Part shown: positions 18,210-26,712 of the stretch, in pieces
Layout of the letters: every line of letters begins with the position of its first letter
Position numbering within the stretch: position 1 is the stretch's first letter
Assembly: GCF_007859855.1 (NCBI RefSeq)
Contig: NZ_SJPK01000003.1
Coordinates: 317,182-381,181 of the forward strand
Length of the DNA stretch: 64,000 nt
Origin: Allorhodopirellula solitaria
GTDB lineage: Bacteria; Planctomycetota; Planctomycetia; Pirellulales; Pirellulaceae
Reading direction: 5' to 3'
Notes under the pieces: model-generated
What the model saw: only the letters and a program-made list of their open reading frames with translations
The model's database searches: none
Told to the model about the DNA's origin: nothing
Position numbers and translations under genes: made by a program

Positions 18210-19276
18210 CTTTTGCCTACCCGTGGCTGTTTTTGCTCGCCCCACTGCCCTTTCTGGTCTATCGGTTCGTGCCGCCTCGAACCAATAGCAACATCGCCGT
18301 CCGCACGCCCTTTCTCGACCGGGTGCGTCAGGCCACATCGGGAGAACTCAATACCGATGCGAGCGACTCCATGCATAGTTCACTCGCGATCCTCGCGGTC
18401 GTGTGGCTATTGGTCCTGCTCGCTCTCACACGCCCCCAATGGTTGGAACCACCGATAGAGAAGAATGTTCCAACTCGCGATCTGTTGTTGCTCGTGGATC
18501 TATCCGGTTCCATGGATCAAAAAGATTTCACCAGTGCCGGTGGCAAACCGATCACACGATTGGAAGCCGTCAAAGAGGTGTTGGGCGATTTCCTGACCCG
18601 CCGCGAGGGTGACCGCGTGGGTTTGGTTGTCTTCGGCAATGCACCCTTTCTGCAGGTCCCGTTCACGACAGACTTGGAACTCTGCCGGCAGTTGCTCGAC
18701 GAGACCGCCGTTCGCATGGCTGGACCGCGGACGGCTCTCGGTGATGCGATCGGATTGGGGATCCATCTCTTTGACAATAGCGAGGCGCCGATGAAAACCA
18801 TCATCGCGTTGACCGATGGGAACGACACGGCGAGCTCGGTACCGCCGGTGGAAGCAGCGCGGGTGGCAAAGGATCGCGACATCACGATCTACACCATTGC
18901 GATGGGGAATCCAAAGACAGTCGGCGAAGAGAAACTGGATCAAGTTTCCCTGCGATCGGTCGCCGACGAAACCGGCGGCAGCTATTTCCTCGCTCTCGAT
19001 CGCAAACAGCTCGTCGAGGTCTATGCGGAATTGGACAAAGTGCAAACGCGGAAGGTGAAGACGGTGAGTTATCGCCCTCACCGCGATCTCTTCTTTTGGC
19101 CCCTCGGGGTGGCCCTGCTGATCTCACTGCTGAGCCATCTTTGGATGCTGCTGGTCAATCGTCGCTCCCTGGCCCCGGAGAAATCATCGATGCGGCTGCA
19201 GGTCAATCCACGCACCTTTGAGCTGGAGACGGTTGCCGTGTCCGGCGGGAAGAAGGGAGCGGTCGATGTTCGATAA
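18203..19276 (+). CDS. BatA-like VWA membrane protein
   Basis: The protein has 357 residues from ATG 18203, which overlaps the DUF4381 stop. An N-terminal hydrophobic pair of helices (about 5-22 and 60-80) is followed by a VWA domain with an intact metal site, D99-L-S-G-S (DxSxS), and further loops at GPRTALGDAIG and TDGNDTASS. A C-terminal helix (LFFWPLGVALLISLLSHLW) lies near residue 300. VWA domains bind protein ligands through Mg2+. It is the first of two VWA proteins in the operon; this one keeps the metal site. Confidence 0.92.
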   Translation: MLTFAYPWLFLLAPLPFLVYRFVPPRTNSNIAVRTPFLDRVRQATSGELNTDASDSMHSSLAILAVVWLLVLLALTRPQWLEPPIEKNVPTRDLLLLVDLSGSMDQKDFTSAGGKPITRLEAVKEVLGDFLTRREGDRVGLVVFGNAPFLQVPFTTDLELCRQLLDETAVRMAGPRTALGDAIGLGIHLFDNSEAPMKTIIALTDGNDTASSVPPVEAARVAKDRDITIYTIAMGNPKTVGEEKLDQVSLRSVADETGGSYFLALDRKQLVEVYAELDKVQTRKVKTVSYRPHRDLFFWPLGVALLISLLSHLWMLLVNRRSLAPEKSSMRLQVNPRTFELETVAVSGGKKGAVDVR

Positions 19277-20195
19277 TTTCCACTTCATCCGACCTGGTTG
19301 GTTATGGCTGATCCCGGTGATTATCTTGATTTGGTGGCTGGCGCGGCGTGCCCATGATCCCCTGCGCGGCTGGCGGCGGTCCATCGACGGTGAACTTTTG
19401 AAGGCGCTTACAGTGGGCGACACGACCCGCGATCTATGGCAGAGTGTCGGGGTCCTGGCCGCCTGGTTATTGGCAACGATTGCGTTGGCCGGCCCCACCT
19501 GGCATCTCGAGCCGACGCCATTCTCAGACGATCCCGTGCCACTGATGCTACTCCTGTCGGCCGATGAGTCGATGGATCTCGACGACCTCGCCCCCAGCCG
19601 GATGGAGCGAGCCAGTCTCAAGGTGGCCGATATCGCTGAGGATCGCAAAGGCGAACCACTCGGATTGATCGCCTATGCCGGGACGGCGCACCTCGTCCTG
19701 CCGCCGACACGCGATACATCCGTGGTCGCGACAATGGCCGCTGAAATCAGTTCCAAGATTATGCCCAAGCCGGGCAACGCTTTGGTCGATGCCCTGCAAC
19801 TCGCCGCCCGAACTCTCAAAGAGAGTGGTGGATCGATTATTGTGATCGCCGATTCTCTGCCCGCGGGCGATGCCGCGGCGCTGAGCAGGTTCCGACAATC
19901 GAACGATCTGCTCGTCCAGGTACTGAGTGTCGTCCCACCGGAATCCATCGATGCATCGAGTATGGAGACGGCGGCCTCGGCATTGAATGCCCGGGTGACC
20001 GCGATCACTCCCGACGACGCGGACGTTCGAGCCCTCGTTCGCCGAGCCGCTCGGGCGCCGCAGAGTGTGGCTGCGGCGGACAAGGGAACCCGCTGGGCCG
20101 AATCGGGTTGGTGGCTGATTCCGATTCTCGCGATTCTTACCTTGATCCGCTTTCGGCGGACCATCTCCACGCTTCCCAAGGAGCGACTGGCATGA
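19266..20195 (+). CDS. BatB-like VWA membrane protein with altered metal site
   Basis: The protein has 309 residues from ATG 19266, overlapping BatA by 11 bases. N-terminal membrane helices (PGWLWLIPVIILIWWLAR and SVGVLAAWLLATIALAG) frame the usual BatB layout, followed by a VWA domain with LAPSRMERASLKVADI and a C-terminal helix (WWLIPILAILTLIRF). The metal-site motif reads D100-E-S-M-D instead of DxSxS, so the last serine is an aspartate, unlike BatA just upstream. It may bind its ligand differently or without metal. Confidence 0.88.
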   Translation: MFDNFHFIRPGWLWLIPVIILIWWLARRAHDPLRGWRRSIDGELLKALTVGDTTRDLWQSVGVLAAWLLATIALAGPTWHLEPTPFSDDPVPLMLLLSADESMDLDDLAPSRMERASLKVADIAEDRKGEPLGLIAYAGTAHLVLPPTRDTSVVATMAAEISSKIMPKPGNALVDALQLAARTLKESGGSIIVIADSLPAGDAAALSRFRQSNDLLVQVLSVVPPESIDASSMETAASALNARVTAITPDDADVRALVRRAARAPQSVAAADKGTRWAESGWWLIPILAILTLIRFRRTISTLPKERLA

Positions 20196-20785
20196 AAGGG
20201 TCCGCAACATTCCTGATCATCGGCGCTTTGGCTTGGTCCAATCTGTGGTTCTCCCCAGACCAACAGGGGCAACGTTTGACCGACCGCGGCGAGTTTTCCC
20301 AAGCCGCTGCCGCATTCCAAGATCCCATGCGCCAAGGGATCGCCTGGTTCCGAGCTGGGGAATTCAAGAAAGCAGAAAAATCCTTCGCTCGGATTTCAAC
20401 ACCCGATGCGATCTACAACCGCGCCAATTCTCAAGTGATGCTCGGCAAGTACGAAGCGGCCATCAAGACGTACGACCGCGCGATCCAAAAACAACCGGAC
20501 TTCCCCGATGCGGTGACCAATCGTGAGATCGCGGTCATCCGAGCCAAACGTGTCGTTCAAGAAGGCGGCGACTTAGGCGATCAGCAAGAGGGTGCCGACG
20601 AGATCAAATTCGACAAAAAGAAGCCCGGAGGGCAGGAGACCGTCGTGCAGGCTCAGCAGCCGATCTCGAATGCTGCCATGCAAGCGATGTGGCTGCGGCG
20701 TGTGCAGACAAAGCCTGCCGAGTTCCTCAAAGCCAAATTCGCTTATCAAGATGCAGTCGGTTCTGTCCAGGAGGATTCGAAATGA
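20192..20785 (+). CDS. BatC-like TPR protein
   Basis: The protein has 197 residues, starting in an ATGA overlap with the BatB stop. A signal-anchor at about 4-20 is followed by tetratricopeptide-like repeats: FRAGEFKKAEKSFARI and MLGKYEAAIKTYDRAIQKQP (about 50-105). The C-terminal third is charged with a Gln-rich stretch. In Bat operons the TPR protein is thought to present partners in the periplasm. It overlaps BatD by four bases, so the whole run appears co-translated. Confidence 0.87.
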   Translation: MKGSATFLIIGALAWSNLWFSPDQQGQRLTDRGEFSQAAAAFQDPMRQGIAWFRAGEFKKAEKSFARISTPDAIYNRANSQVMLGKYEAAIKTYDRAIQKQPDFPDAVTNREIAVIRAKRVVQEGGDLGDQQEGADEIKFDKKKPGGQETVVQAQQPISNAAMQAMWLRRVQTKPAEFLKAKFAYQDAVGSVQEDSK

Positions 20786-22065
20786 ATCGGTTGTCCCTCG
20801 GAATCCTACTTCTGGTGATGGCGTGGACCTCCACGTGCCTGGCCCAGCAGAAAACGGTGGAAGCATCGCTCAAGAAGAAAACGGCATGGACGGGTGAAGC
20901 GGTGCCGATGCAGGTCAAGCTCTTTTCTCCGGGGCCGTTTGATGGCACGCCTGCCTTTGATCTGCCGCAGCTACCGTTGACCACGATTATCAAGACGCCC
21001 GGCAGTCCCGTCGTTCAAAACGAAGAAGTCGATGGTGAATCCTGGTTCACTCAGCTGTACGAGTTCGTGATCTATACCCAGCGTGAAGGTGAAATCGTCA
21101 TTCCCACCTTCCAAGTCCGTTTTGAAGGAAAGAGAACGTTCACGGGCGATCCTGAGCCCATGAGCGGCAAGACGAAGGAGCTGGATTTCCAGTCCAAGCG
21201 ACCGCCTGGTACTCGACAGATGGGAGTCGTCGTGGCCGCGTCCGGGATGGAAAATTCGCAGGCTTGGGATCCCGATACCACCGACCCGATTAAGGCGGGT
21301 GACGTAATCGAACGCAAAATCACGCGTCAGGCCGATGACACGACCGCCATGATGTTCAGCCCCATCGATACCGCCGCTCCCGCCGGCGTGCAACTCTATT
21401 CGCGCGATCCCGTTGTCCAAGATGACAACGAGCGGGGGGCGTTTCATGCCCAACGCATCGACACGATTAAGTATCAGTTCCCTCGCGGCGGCGCATTCGA
21501 TCTTCCCGACATTGCGTTGGTATGGTGGGACACGAAATCCAATTCACTCCAAAAACAAACACTCGAGGGCAAGTCGATCACTGTCCTGCCCGCTGCCCAG
21601 CATGCGGCCGAGCCGCCAGCTTCGCCACTGCGTAGAGCGATGAGCGTCATCATCCCGATCGCATTGATAGCACTTGGCGTCTGGGTATTGCGGCGGCCGA
21701 TCAGCAAGGCCGTTGCCCGTTGGCAGGCCGAGCGGAACAGCCCGGTGAATCGGGCGGCGAAGCAACTCCACTCCGCTTGCCGGTCCAATGATACCGAGGC
21801 CGCCTACGTAGCGCTGATCGATTGGCAGCACGCCATGGGCGCCTCCGATCCCAGCTGGCGGTCTCGGCTATCGGCCGCGCTCGTCAGCGAGCTCGACCAA
21901 CAATCCGCGGCGCTAGCCAAGTTGCTCTACGCCGGCGCCGCACGCGAAACCCACTGGCAGGGAAATCAGCTGGCGGGCACCTTCGCCCAAATTCGCCGCG
22001 AACTCGCACACCCTCGGGTCAAGCGTCGCGCTGAGGATGCACTCCCAGATCTGAATCCGACCTAG
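20782..22065 (+). CDS. BatD-like protein
   Basis: The protein has 427 residues from ATG 20782. A signal peptide (LGILLLVMAWTSTCLAQQ) is followed by a beta-rich domain of BatD type (SLKKKTAWTGEAVPMQVKL; GVQLYSRDPVVQDDNERG), a membrane helix at about 291-307 (SVIIPIALIALGVWVLR) and a C-terminal cytoplasmic helical tail. This orders as periplasmic domain, anchor and inside tail. It closes the MoxR/Bat operon. The gap after it is filled by palindromic repeats. Confidence 0.88.
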   Translation: MNRLSLGILLLVMAWTSTCLAQQKTVEASLKKKTAWTGEAVPMQVKLFSPGPFDGTPAFDLPQLPLTTIIKTPGSPVVQNEEVDGESWFTQLYEFVIYTQREGEIVIPTFQVRFEGKRTFTGDPEPMSGKTKELDFQSKRPPGTRQMGVVVAASGMENSQAWDPDTTDPIKAGDVIERKITRQADDTTAMMFSPIDTAAPAGVQLYSRDPVVQDDNERGAFHAQRIDTIKYQFPRGGAFDLPDIALVWWDTKSNSLQKQTLEGKSITVLPAAQHAAEPPASPLRRAMSVIIPIALIALGVWVLRRPISKAVARWQAERNSPVNRAAKQLHSACRSNDTEAAYVALIDWQHAMGASDPSWRSRLSAALVSELDQQSAALAKLLYAGAARETHWQGNQLAGTFAQIRRELAHPRVKRRAEDALPDLNPT

Positions 22066-22080
22066 CGAGCCCCAGGCAAC

Positions 22081-22270
22081 GCGCCGTCCTCTAACCAACA
22101 GGTTTTCCTACGCCGACGGCGTTGGAGAAAATAGCCGGTGGTCGAGCTCAGCGAGCACCACCGGACACGCCTAAATCGACGCCCCAACGGGGCATTCCTA
22201 TGATAGCCCCAGGCAACGCCTGGGTTTTCTGATGCCGACACCTCGCGGCAGCCCCGACGGGGCGGCCCTA
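22081..22270. repeat. Cluster of short palindromic repeats
   Basis: At least four hairpins lie in a row: CCGGTGGT/ACCACCGG (22135-22142 and 22157-22164), GCCCC-AAC-GGGGC (22181-22193), CCCAGGC-AAC-GCCTGGG (22208-22224) and GCCCC-GAC-GGGGC (22251-22263). A related CCGGTGGT/ACTACCGG unit is found at about 60454-60476. This fills most of the 418 bases without a gene between BatD and the dehydrogenase. Confidence 0.7.
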
Positions 22271-22356
22271 TCTACTCCGGCATGCGGTTTGCAACCATCC
22301 GGCGAAATGATCCTGCGTTCGGCTAAGGAGCGTGGGGATAGTAAGTGGCGAGTTTA

Positions 22357-22420
22357 AGAGTGGCGTAAGCTTCCAGCTTGCGATCTTTGCCGACCGCAAG
22401 CTGGAAGCTCACGCCGCTCT
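22357..22420. repeat. 26-base imperfect inverted repeat
   Basis: Arms at 22357-22382 and 22395-22420 match at 24 of 26 bases around a 12-base spacer; the core is AAGCTTCCAGCTTGCG. It would fold to a strong hairpin. No T-tract follows. It stands 64 bases before the dehydrogenase start. Confidence 0.75.
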
Positions 22421-22483
22421 CAGGAGCGGAAAGGGTTTCGCTAGCCACGATGTTCGTCCCGAGTCCCTCACGGAGAAAACTCG

Positions 22484-23272
22484 ATGCAAATCGATTTAAC
22501 AGACCGAGTCATTATCGTTACCGGTGGCAGTGGGGGGATCGGTAAAGGGATTGCCATGGTCGCTGCCCAGTGCGGTGCCAAGGTTGCGATCGTCAGCCGA
22601 GATGTCGAGGAGATGCAGTCTGTTGTTGACGAGATCGAGGCGGCGGGAGGCGCGGCGATGTTCGCCCAGGCTGATGTCACTCAAAGCGATCAGGTCGCCG
22701 CAGCGATGGATAAGATTGCCTCGCATTATGGCTGCATCGATGGGCTCGTCGCCAACGCGGGAACCAACGGTACCTGGGCCCCCATCGATGAACTCACTCC
22801 CGAAGAGTGGCGGAAGACGATCGATGTCAATCTCACTGGAACTTATCTCTGCATTCATCACTGTGTTCCGCTGATGCGCAAACAAGGGCGAGGCAGTATC
22901 GTGATCATGTCGTCCATCAATGGAACACGCACGTTCAGCAATGAGGGTGCTTCGGCGTATGCAGCGAGCAAAGCGGGGCAATTCGCCTTGGCTCAAATGT
23001 TGGCCCTCGAATTGGCCCAGGTCAAAATTCGTGTCAATGTCATCTGTCCTGGCGCGATCGAGTCAGAGATTCATGAGAAGACGGAACGCGAGCATCTTGA
23101 AAGGATCGAAACGCCGATTGAGTATCCCGAGGGCGACATCCCGCTGACCAAAGGTGAGTTCGGCGAACCTAAACAGGTCGCTGACTTGACAGCCTTCCTG
23201 ATGAGCGATCTCGCCGCTCACATCACCGGCACCCCCGTTTGGATCGACGGCGGTCAGTCGCTCATTGTTTAG
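22484..23272 (+). CDS. Short-chain dehydrogenase/reductase (SDR)
   Basis: The protein has 262 residues from ATG 22484 with GGAG upstream. Classical SDR motifs are present: TGGSGGIG (14-21) for NAD(P) binding, NAG after the central strand, an SS site in IVIMSSINGTR, and YAASK as the catalytic Tyr and Lys. It ends with WIDGGQSLIV as in fabG-like members. The substrate is not evident. It lies between a repeat cluster and an M24 peptidase 174 bases downstream. Confidence 0.9.
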   Translation: MQIDLTDRVIIVTGGSGGIGKGIAMVAAQCGAKVAIVSRDVEEMQSVVDEIEAAGGAAMFAQADVTQSDQVAAAMDKIASHYGCIDGLVANAGTNGTWAPIDELTPEEWRKTIDVNLTGTYLCIHHCVPLMRKQGRGSIVIMSSINGTRTFSNEGASAYAASKAGQFALAQMLALELAQVKIRVNVICPGAIESEIHEKTEREHLERIETPIEYPEGDIPLTKGEFGEPKQVADLTAFLMSDLAAHITGTPVWIDGGQSLIV

Positions 23273-23446
23273 GAACCCGTCTCGGAATTTGACCAGGCCG
23301 GATCGGGCGACGGCAAGTCGCCGAGAGGCCGTTAAGGACGTTGACGCCCCTATCGAGCAACCAGATAATGAACCCTCTGCTCGACGAGTTCGCCTATTGA
23401 ATCCGCTGGGAGCGAGTGGCCAGCGACCAACCGAAAAAATTGCGGA

Positions 23447-24607
23447 ATGAGTTCATTGCCCACTGCATCCATCTGCGCAGGAATTCCTGCCATCAACAAC
23501 ACGCTCTATCGACGCATCCAGTTCAGCGTCGGCGATCCGACCGTATTGATTGAGGTGCCAGCGGAGAAGGGCACCCACTCGTTGCTGCTGTTGCGAGATG
23601 TCGAGATCGAACGGGCGAAGAAGTTCGCCAAGGTCGATCAAGTGGGCTGTCCCGCAGACTTCACGCCCGAGGGCGGTCTCTCAGGTGATCGCGAGACAGC
23701 CACGGCGCAGGCATCCGCCGAGTATTTGCGCCGCCAAGGAGTCAAGTCCGTCGTCGCCGACCGCAGCCTACCGCTGATCTACGCCAAGTTCCTCGGTCTC
23801 GCCGGCATTGAGGTTTCTTGTGACGAAAATCTGTGGGTGGTCGAGCGTCGACAGAAGAGCGAAGTCGAAATCGAGCATCTGCGGGAAGCACAGCGCGTCA
23901 CGGAACAAGCAATTCAGTACGCCTGTGAAATGATCGCCAAGGCGGAAGCGAGGAGCGGGGGCGTGCTCTATCACGACGGAGCACCGCTGACGTCCGAGCG
24001 CGTGCGGACCTCGGTTGATGTGTTTTTGTTGAAGAGAGGTTTTACCACCCCAACAGCGATCATCGCAGGCGGCCCGGCGGGCGCCGATTGTCATAACCAT
24101 GGTGCTGGCGAGCTGCTGACCGAAAGCCCCGTCATTGTTGACATCTTTCCTCGCAGCCAAGAGACCCGCTACAACGGCGACTGCACACGAACCGTTGTCC
24201 ACGGCAGTGTGAGCGACGATATCAAGGCGATGCACGCGGCGGTGCGTGAAGCCATCGTGGCAGGCAAGCAGGCGACGAAGGCAGGTGTGACAGGCGAAGA
24301 CGTTCACGTGGCCACGATCGGGATGCTGCAAGCGAATGGATTCGACATCGGCTTGCCCGGTGAAGACGACCCCGATTTCTATTGCGCGATGACATGTGGG
24401 ACAGGCCACGGAATTGGATTGGAAGTTCACGAGCCACCCTTGCTCGATTTCAAGGGACCCACGCTACTCGCTGGGGAAGCGCTGACGATTGAACCGGGCC
24501 TGTATCGTCGTGACCTTGGCGGCGTCCGCATCGAAGATATGGTGGTCGTCACGCCAGACGGTTGCCTCGACCTGAACGAACTCCACGACGGACTGGATTG
24601 GACCTAG
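23447..24607 (+). CDS. M24 metallopeptidase, Xaa-Pro aminopeptidase type
   Basis: The protein has 386 residues. The C-terminal pita-bread domain (about 150-386) contains the five metal ligands of the family: Asp in VIVDIFPR, Asp in GDCTRT, His in GTGHGIGLEVHE, Glu in LTIEPGLY and Glu in GGVRIEDM. The N-terminal creatinase-like domain (1-140) is intact. It would remove N-terminal residues next to proline in the cytoplasm; no signal peptide is seen. It is probably its own unit. Confidence 0.9.
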   Translation: MSSLPTASICAGIPAINNTLYRRIQFSVGDPTVLIEVPAEKGTHSLLLLRDVEIERAKKFAKVDQVGCPADFTPEGGLSGDRETATAQASAEYLRRQGVKSVVADRSLPLIYAKFLGLAGIEVSCDENLWVVERRQKSEVEIEHLREAQRVTEQAIQYACEMIAKAEARSGGVLYHDGAPLTSERVRTSVDVFLLKRGFTTPTAIIAGGPAGADCHNHGAGELLTESPVIVDIFPRSQETRYNGDCTRTVVHGSVSDDIKAMHAAVREAIVAGKQATKAGVTGEDVHVATIGMLQANGFDIGLPGEDDPDFYCAMTCGTGHGIGLEVHEPPLLDFKGPTLLAGEALTIEPGLYRRDLGGVRIEDMVVVTPDGCLDLNELHDGLDWT

Positions 24608-24757
24608 ATCCAAATGGTTACGCCGTCCATGGGATCGATAGGCCGTGAGGCTGGCTTCCCGGAAACGTTACCGTGAACCTGAGCTCACGGAATCTGCTAT
24701 CGTGTGCAGCGAGTCGGGAGTTTCCTAATCACGCGGTCACTAGTCGGGATCAAACCA

Positions 24758-25270
24758 ATGAAGATGACAATTCTTGCGACAGCCTTGATGGGCGGGTTCG
24801 CCCTGGTGGCGGGGTGCATGCCTTCAACACCGACGGCGGAGAACGGCGAATCCACCACGCCGGGAGTGACGGCGGAGGAAGCCACCCCGCGTGAAACGGT
24901 CGGCAAGACCACTCAGAACGTGCTCGACCTCGAGTCCGCCCTCGGCGACGGCGGTGTCCTTGCTAGTACGAAGGTGGAAGCGAGCAATCCCCTAATGGCT
25001 AGCGCAGATGCCTACCGCACCACGGTTGGCAAGTTGGGTGGGATGTCGGTGGACAAAGCGATTCAGCTTCGCAATGCCCAGAGTATTCAGGATCCCCGGC
25101 CACTCGATCACGAAACCTTCATGGCGGAGATTATCAAGGCGGACAAGCCCAACGGCATCCGTTTGCCGATGCTGCCCTACTACCAAGAATACGCCTGGGA
25201 CGAGCCGAATCAAAAACTCGTCGTCGTCGATTTCCCCGCCCGGCAAGCCGAGCGAGAAAAGCAACGCTGA
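24758..25270 (+). CDS. Small lipoprotein of unknown function
   Basis: The protein has 170 residues from ATG 24758. The signal ends in LVAGC, a lipobox with the cysteine near residue 20. A Thr/Ser/Glu-rich stretch of 25 residues follows, then a small domain with LPMLPYYQEYAWDEPNQKLVVVDFP. No known family is recognised. It is likely anchored to a membrane facing the periplasm. The downstream gap contains hairpins that could end its transcript. Confidence 0.72.
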   Translation: MKMTILATALMGGFALVAGCMPSTPTAENGESTTPGVTAEEATPRETVGKTTQNVLDLESALGDGGVLASTKVEASNPLMASADAYRTTVGKLGGMSVDKAIQLRNAQSIQDPRPLDHETFMAEIIKADKPNGIRLPMLPYYQEYAWDEPNQKLVVVDFPARQAEREKQR

Positions 25271-25414
25271 GAAGGTGAGCCGAGCGTCGTGACGGGCTTG
25301 TATTTCTGCAGTCTCCGAAGTTTGGGGAGAATCGACGGGCGCAGCCTCTTCGACGAGGGGCCGATCGCTGGGAAAACGCATCCATTGCCGTGAAGCCGTG
25401 ACTGAGCCCTCCCC

Positions 25415-25469
25415 GAGAAACTCGCTGAAGGCTCGTTTCTCGACCCTCCCCAGCTGCGCTCGGGAGGGT
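25415..25469. terminator. Tandem hairpins between convergent genes
   Basis: GAGAAAC (25415-25421) pairs with GTTTCTC (25435-25441), and ACCCTCCC (25443-25450) pairs with GGGAGGGT (25462-25469). They sit in the 353-base gap between the lipoprotein gene and the convergent epimerase gene. They may serve both strands, though T-tracts are absent. I see nothing else in the gap. Confidence 0.5.
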
Positions 25470-25623
25470 GAAATTCAGACAGAAACGCCAGACCGATGGC
25501 TGGCGCCATCGGCAGTTCCTGTGTCGGCCTCCGGCCTAAAAGAATTGCATTTACTTGAGTCGCTTCCCCGGGGCAGCGTCTTTGGGGCGTCGCGATCAGC
25601 GTGACTCCGCTTAGGAACGCCGC

Positions 25624-26562
25624 TCAGAGGATCGCTCGCAGGCCTTCGACGAAGGTGGGATACTCCCACTGGGCGACCAGGTCTCGTTTGCAGCGATGGT
25701 TCCAGATTTGCTTGTCCGTCTCGCTGCGGTACCGCGAGGGGCCATCCCCGGCGGCTGGTAGGAAAGTGGGGGCGGCGGAGCGGGTTTGCCGGGCGATCTC
25801 CTCGTAGAACTGCCGGCGCATGATCGGTCGATCGTCGCTGGCGACGTACAGCCGCTCGCGACGAGCGGCATCGTCGCGATCGCCCCAGGAGAGAGCAGCG
25901 ATCACGGCGCTGGCGGCATCGTCGACGTGGATCAGATTGAGGTGTCCCTGTGGCGGCGAAGCGATCGGCCGGCCGGCCCGGACATCGGCGGCTCGGGGCA
26001 CACGCCCGGGACCGTAGATCCCCGACAGACGCAGGATGGTCCAGGGCCGCTCACCGAGGCAGCTGCGCAGTTTGGCTTCGGCGATCAGGTGCGCCCGCCC
26101 ACCATCGCGTTGCGGGCGGGTGGTGGAATACTCGTCGACCCACTCGCCGCCGGTTTGGTGATAAACGCCGGTGGTGCTGATATAGCAGATATCTGGGGTC
26201 GCCCGGCCGGTCTGCTCCGACGTCACGCGAATCTGCTGCAAGAGCCTCGCGAGTCCTCCCACCTGGGAATCAAATCGACCCACACGGCTGTTTCGATCGT
26301 AGCTAACTGAGATCAGGACGCGATCAATGTCGTGTTCCCGAATCGCTCGGTCGATCGTTCCCAAGTCCCGGGTGTCGTTCCAATCGAAGGACAGAGGAAA
26401 AAAATCTTGTTGGGCGAGCGTTTGGAGGCGATTGCGCGTGGTTGCCGAGACGGTCCAGCCGCGTGCTCGTGCCTGCTCGCCCACCCGGACACCGAGATAA
26501 CCGCAGCCCACAACCAGTAGGCTGGGGCGGCGGTAAGGTACAGCGATTGTGTTTTTTGTCAT
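25624..26562 (-). CDS. NAD-dependent epimerase/dehydratase-like protein (YeeZ type)
   Basis: The protein has 312 residues. A Rossmann start LLVVGCGYLGVRVG is seen at residues 15-28, where YeeZ-like proteins have GCGYLG. Later motifs are YISTTGVYHQ and LRLSGIYGPGR, typical of extended SDRs; a YxxxK pair is not clear, so an active enzyme is not certain. LNLIHVDDAASAVIAAL is the common substrate-domain motif. It is cytoplasmic with no operon partner, and converges with the lipoprotein gene. Confidence 0.82.
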   Translation of the reverse strand: MTKNTIAVPYRRPSLLVVGCGYLGVRVGEQARARGWTVSATTRNRLQTLAQQDFFPLSFDWNDTRDLGTIDRAIREHDIDRVLISVSYDRNSRVGRFDSQVGGLARLLQQIRVTSEQTGRATPDICYISTTGVYHQTGGEWVDEYSTTRPQRDGGRAHLIAEAKLRSCLGERPWTILRLSGIYGPGRVPRAADVRAGRPIASPPQGHLNLIHVDDAASAVIAALSWGDRDDAARRERLYVASDDRPIMRRQFYEEIARQTRSAAPTFLPAAGDGPSRYRSETDKQIWNHRCKRDLVAQWEYPTFVEGLRAIL

Positions 26563-26712
26563 GGCGAATGGATCCGGTTTCTAGGTGCGTCTTCCCCAAA
26601 AAGGTGGGCGAATCGGGGTGTAGAGGTTACAATATCGGAGCAAGGGGGCGAGGCTCCAACCCCAGCAATGGGTGCAGTCAGATCGACGGACCGCCATCGC
26701 GGTAGGCAATCA

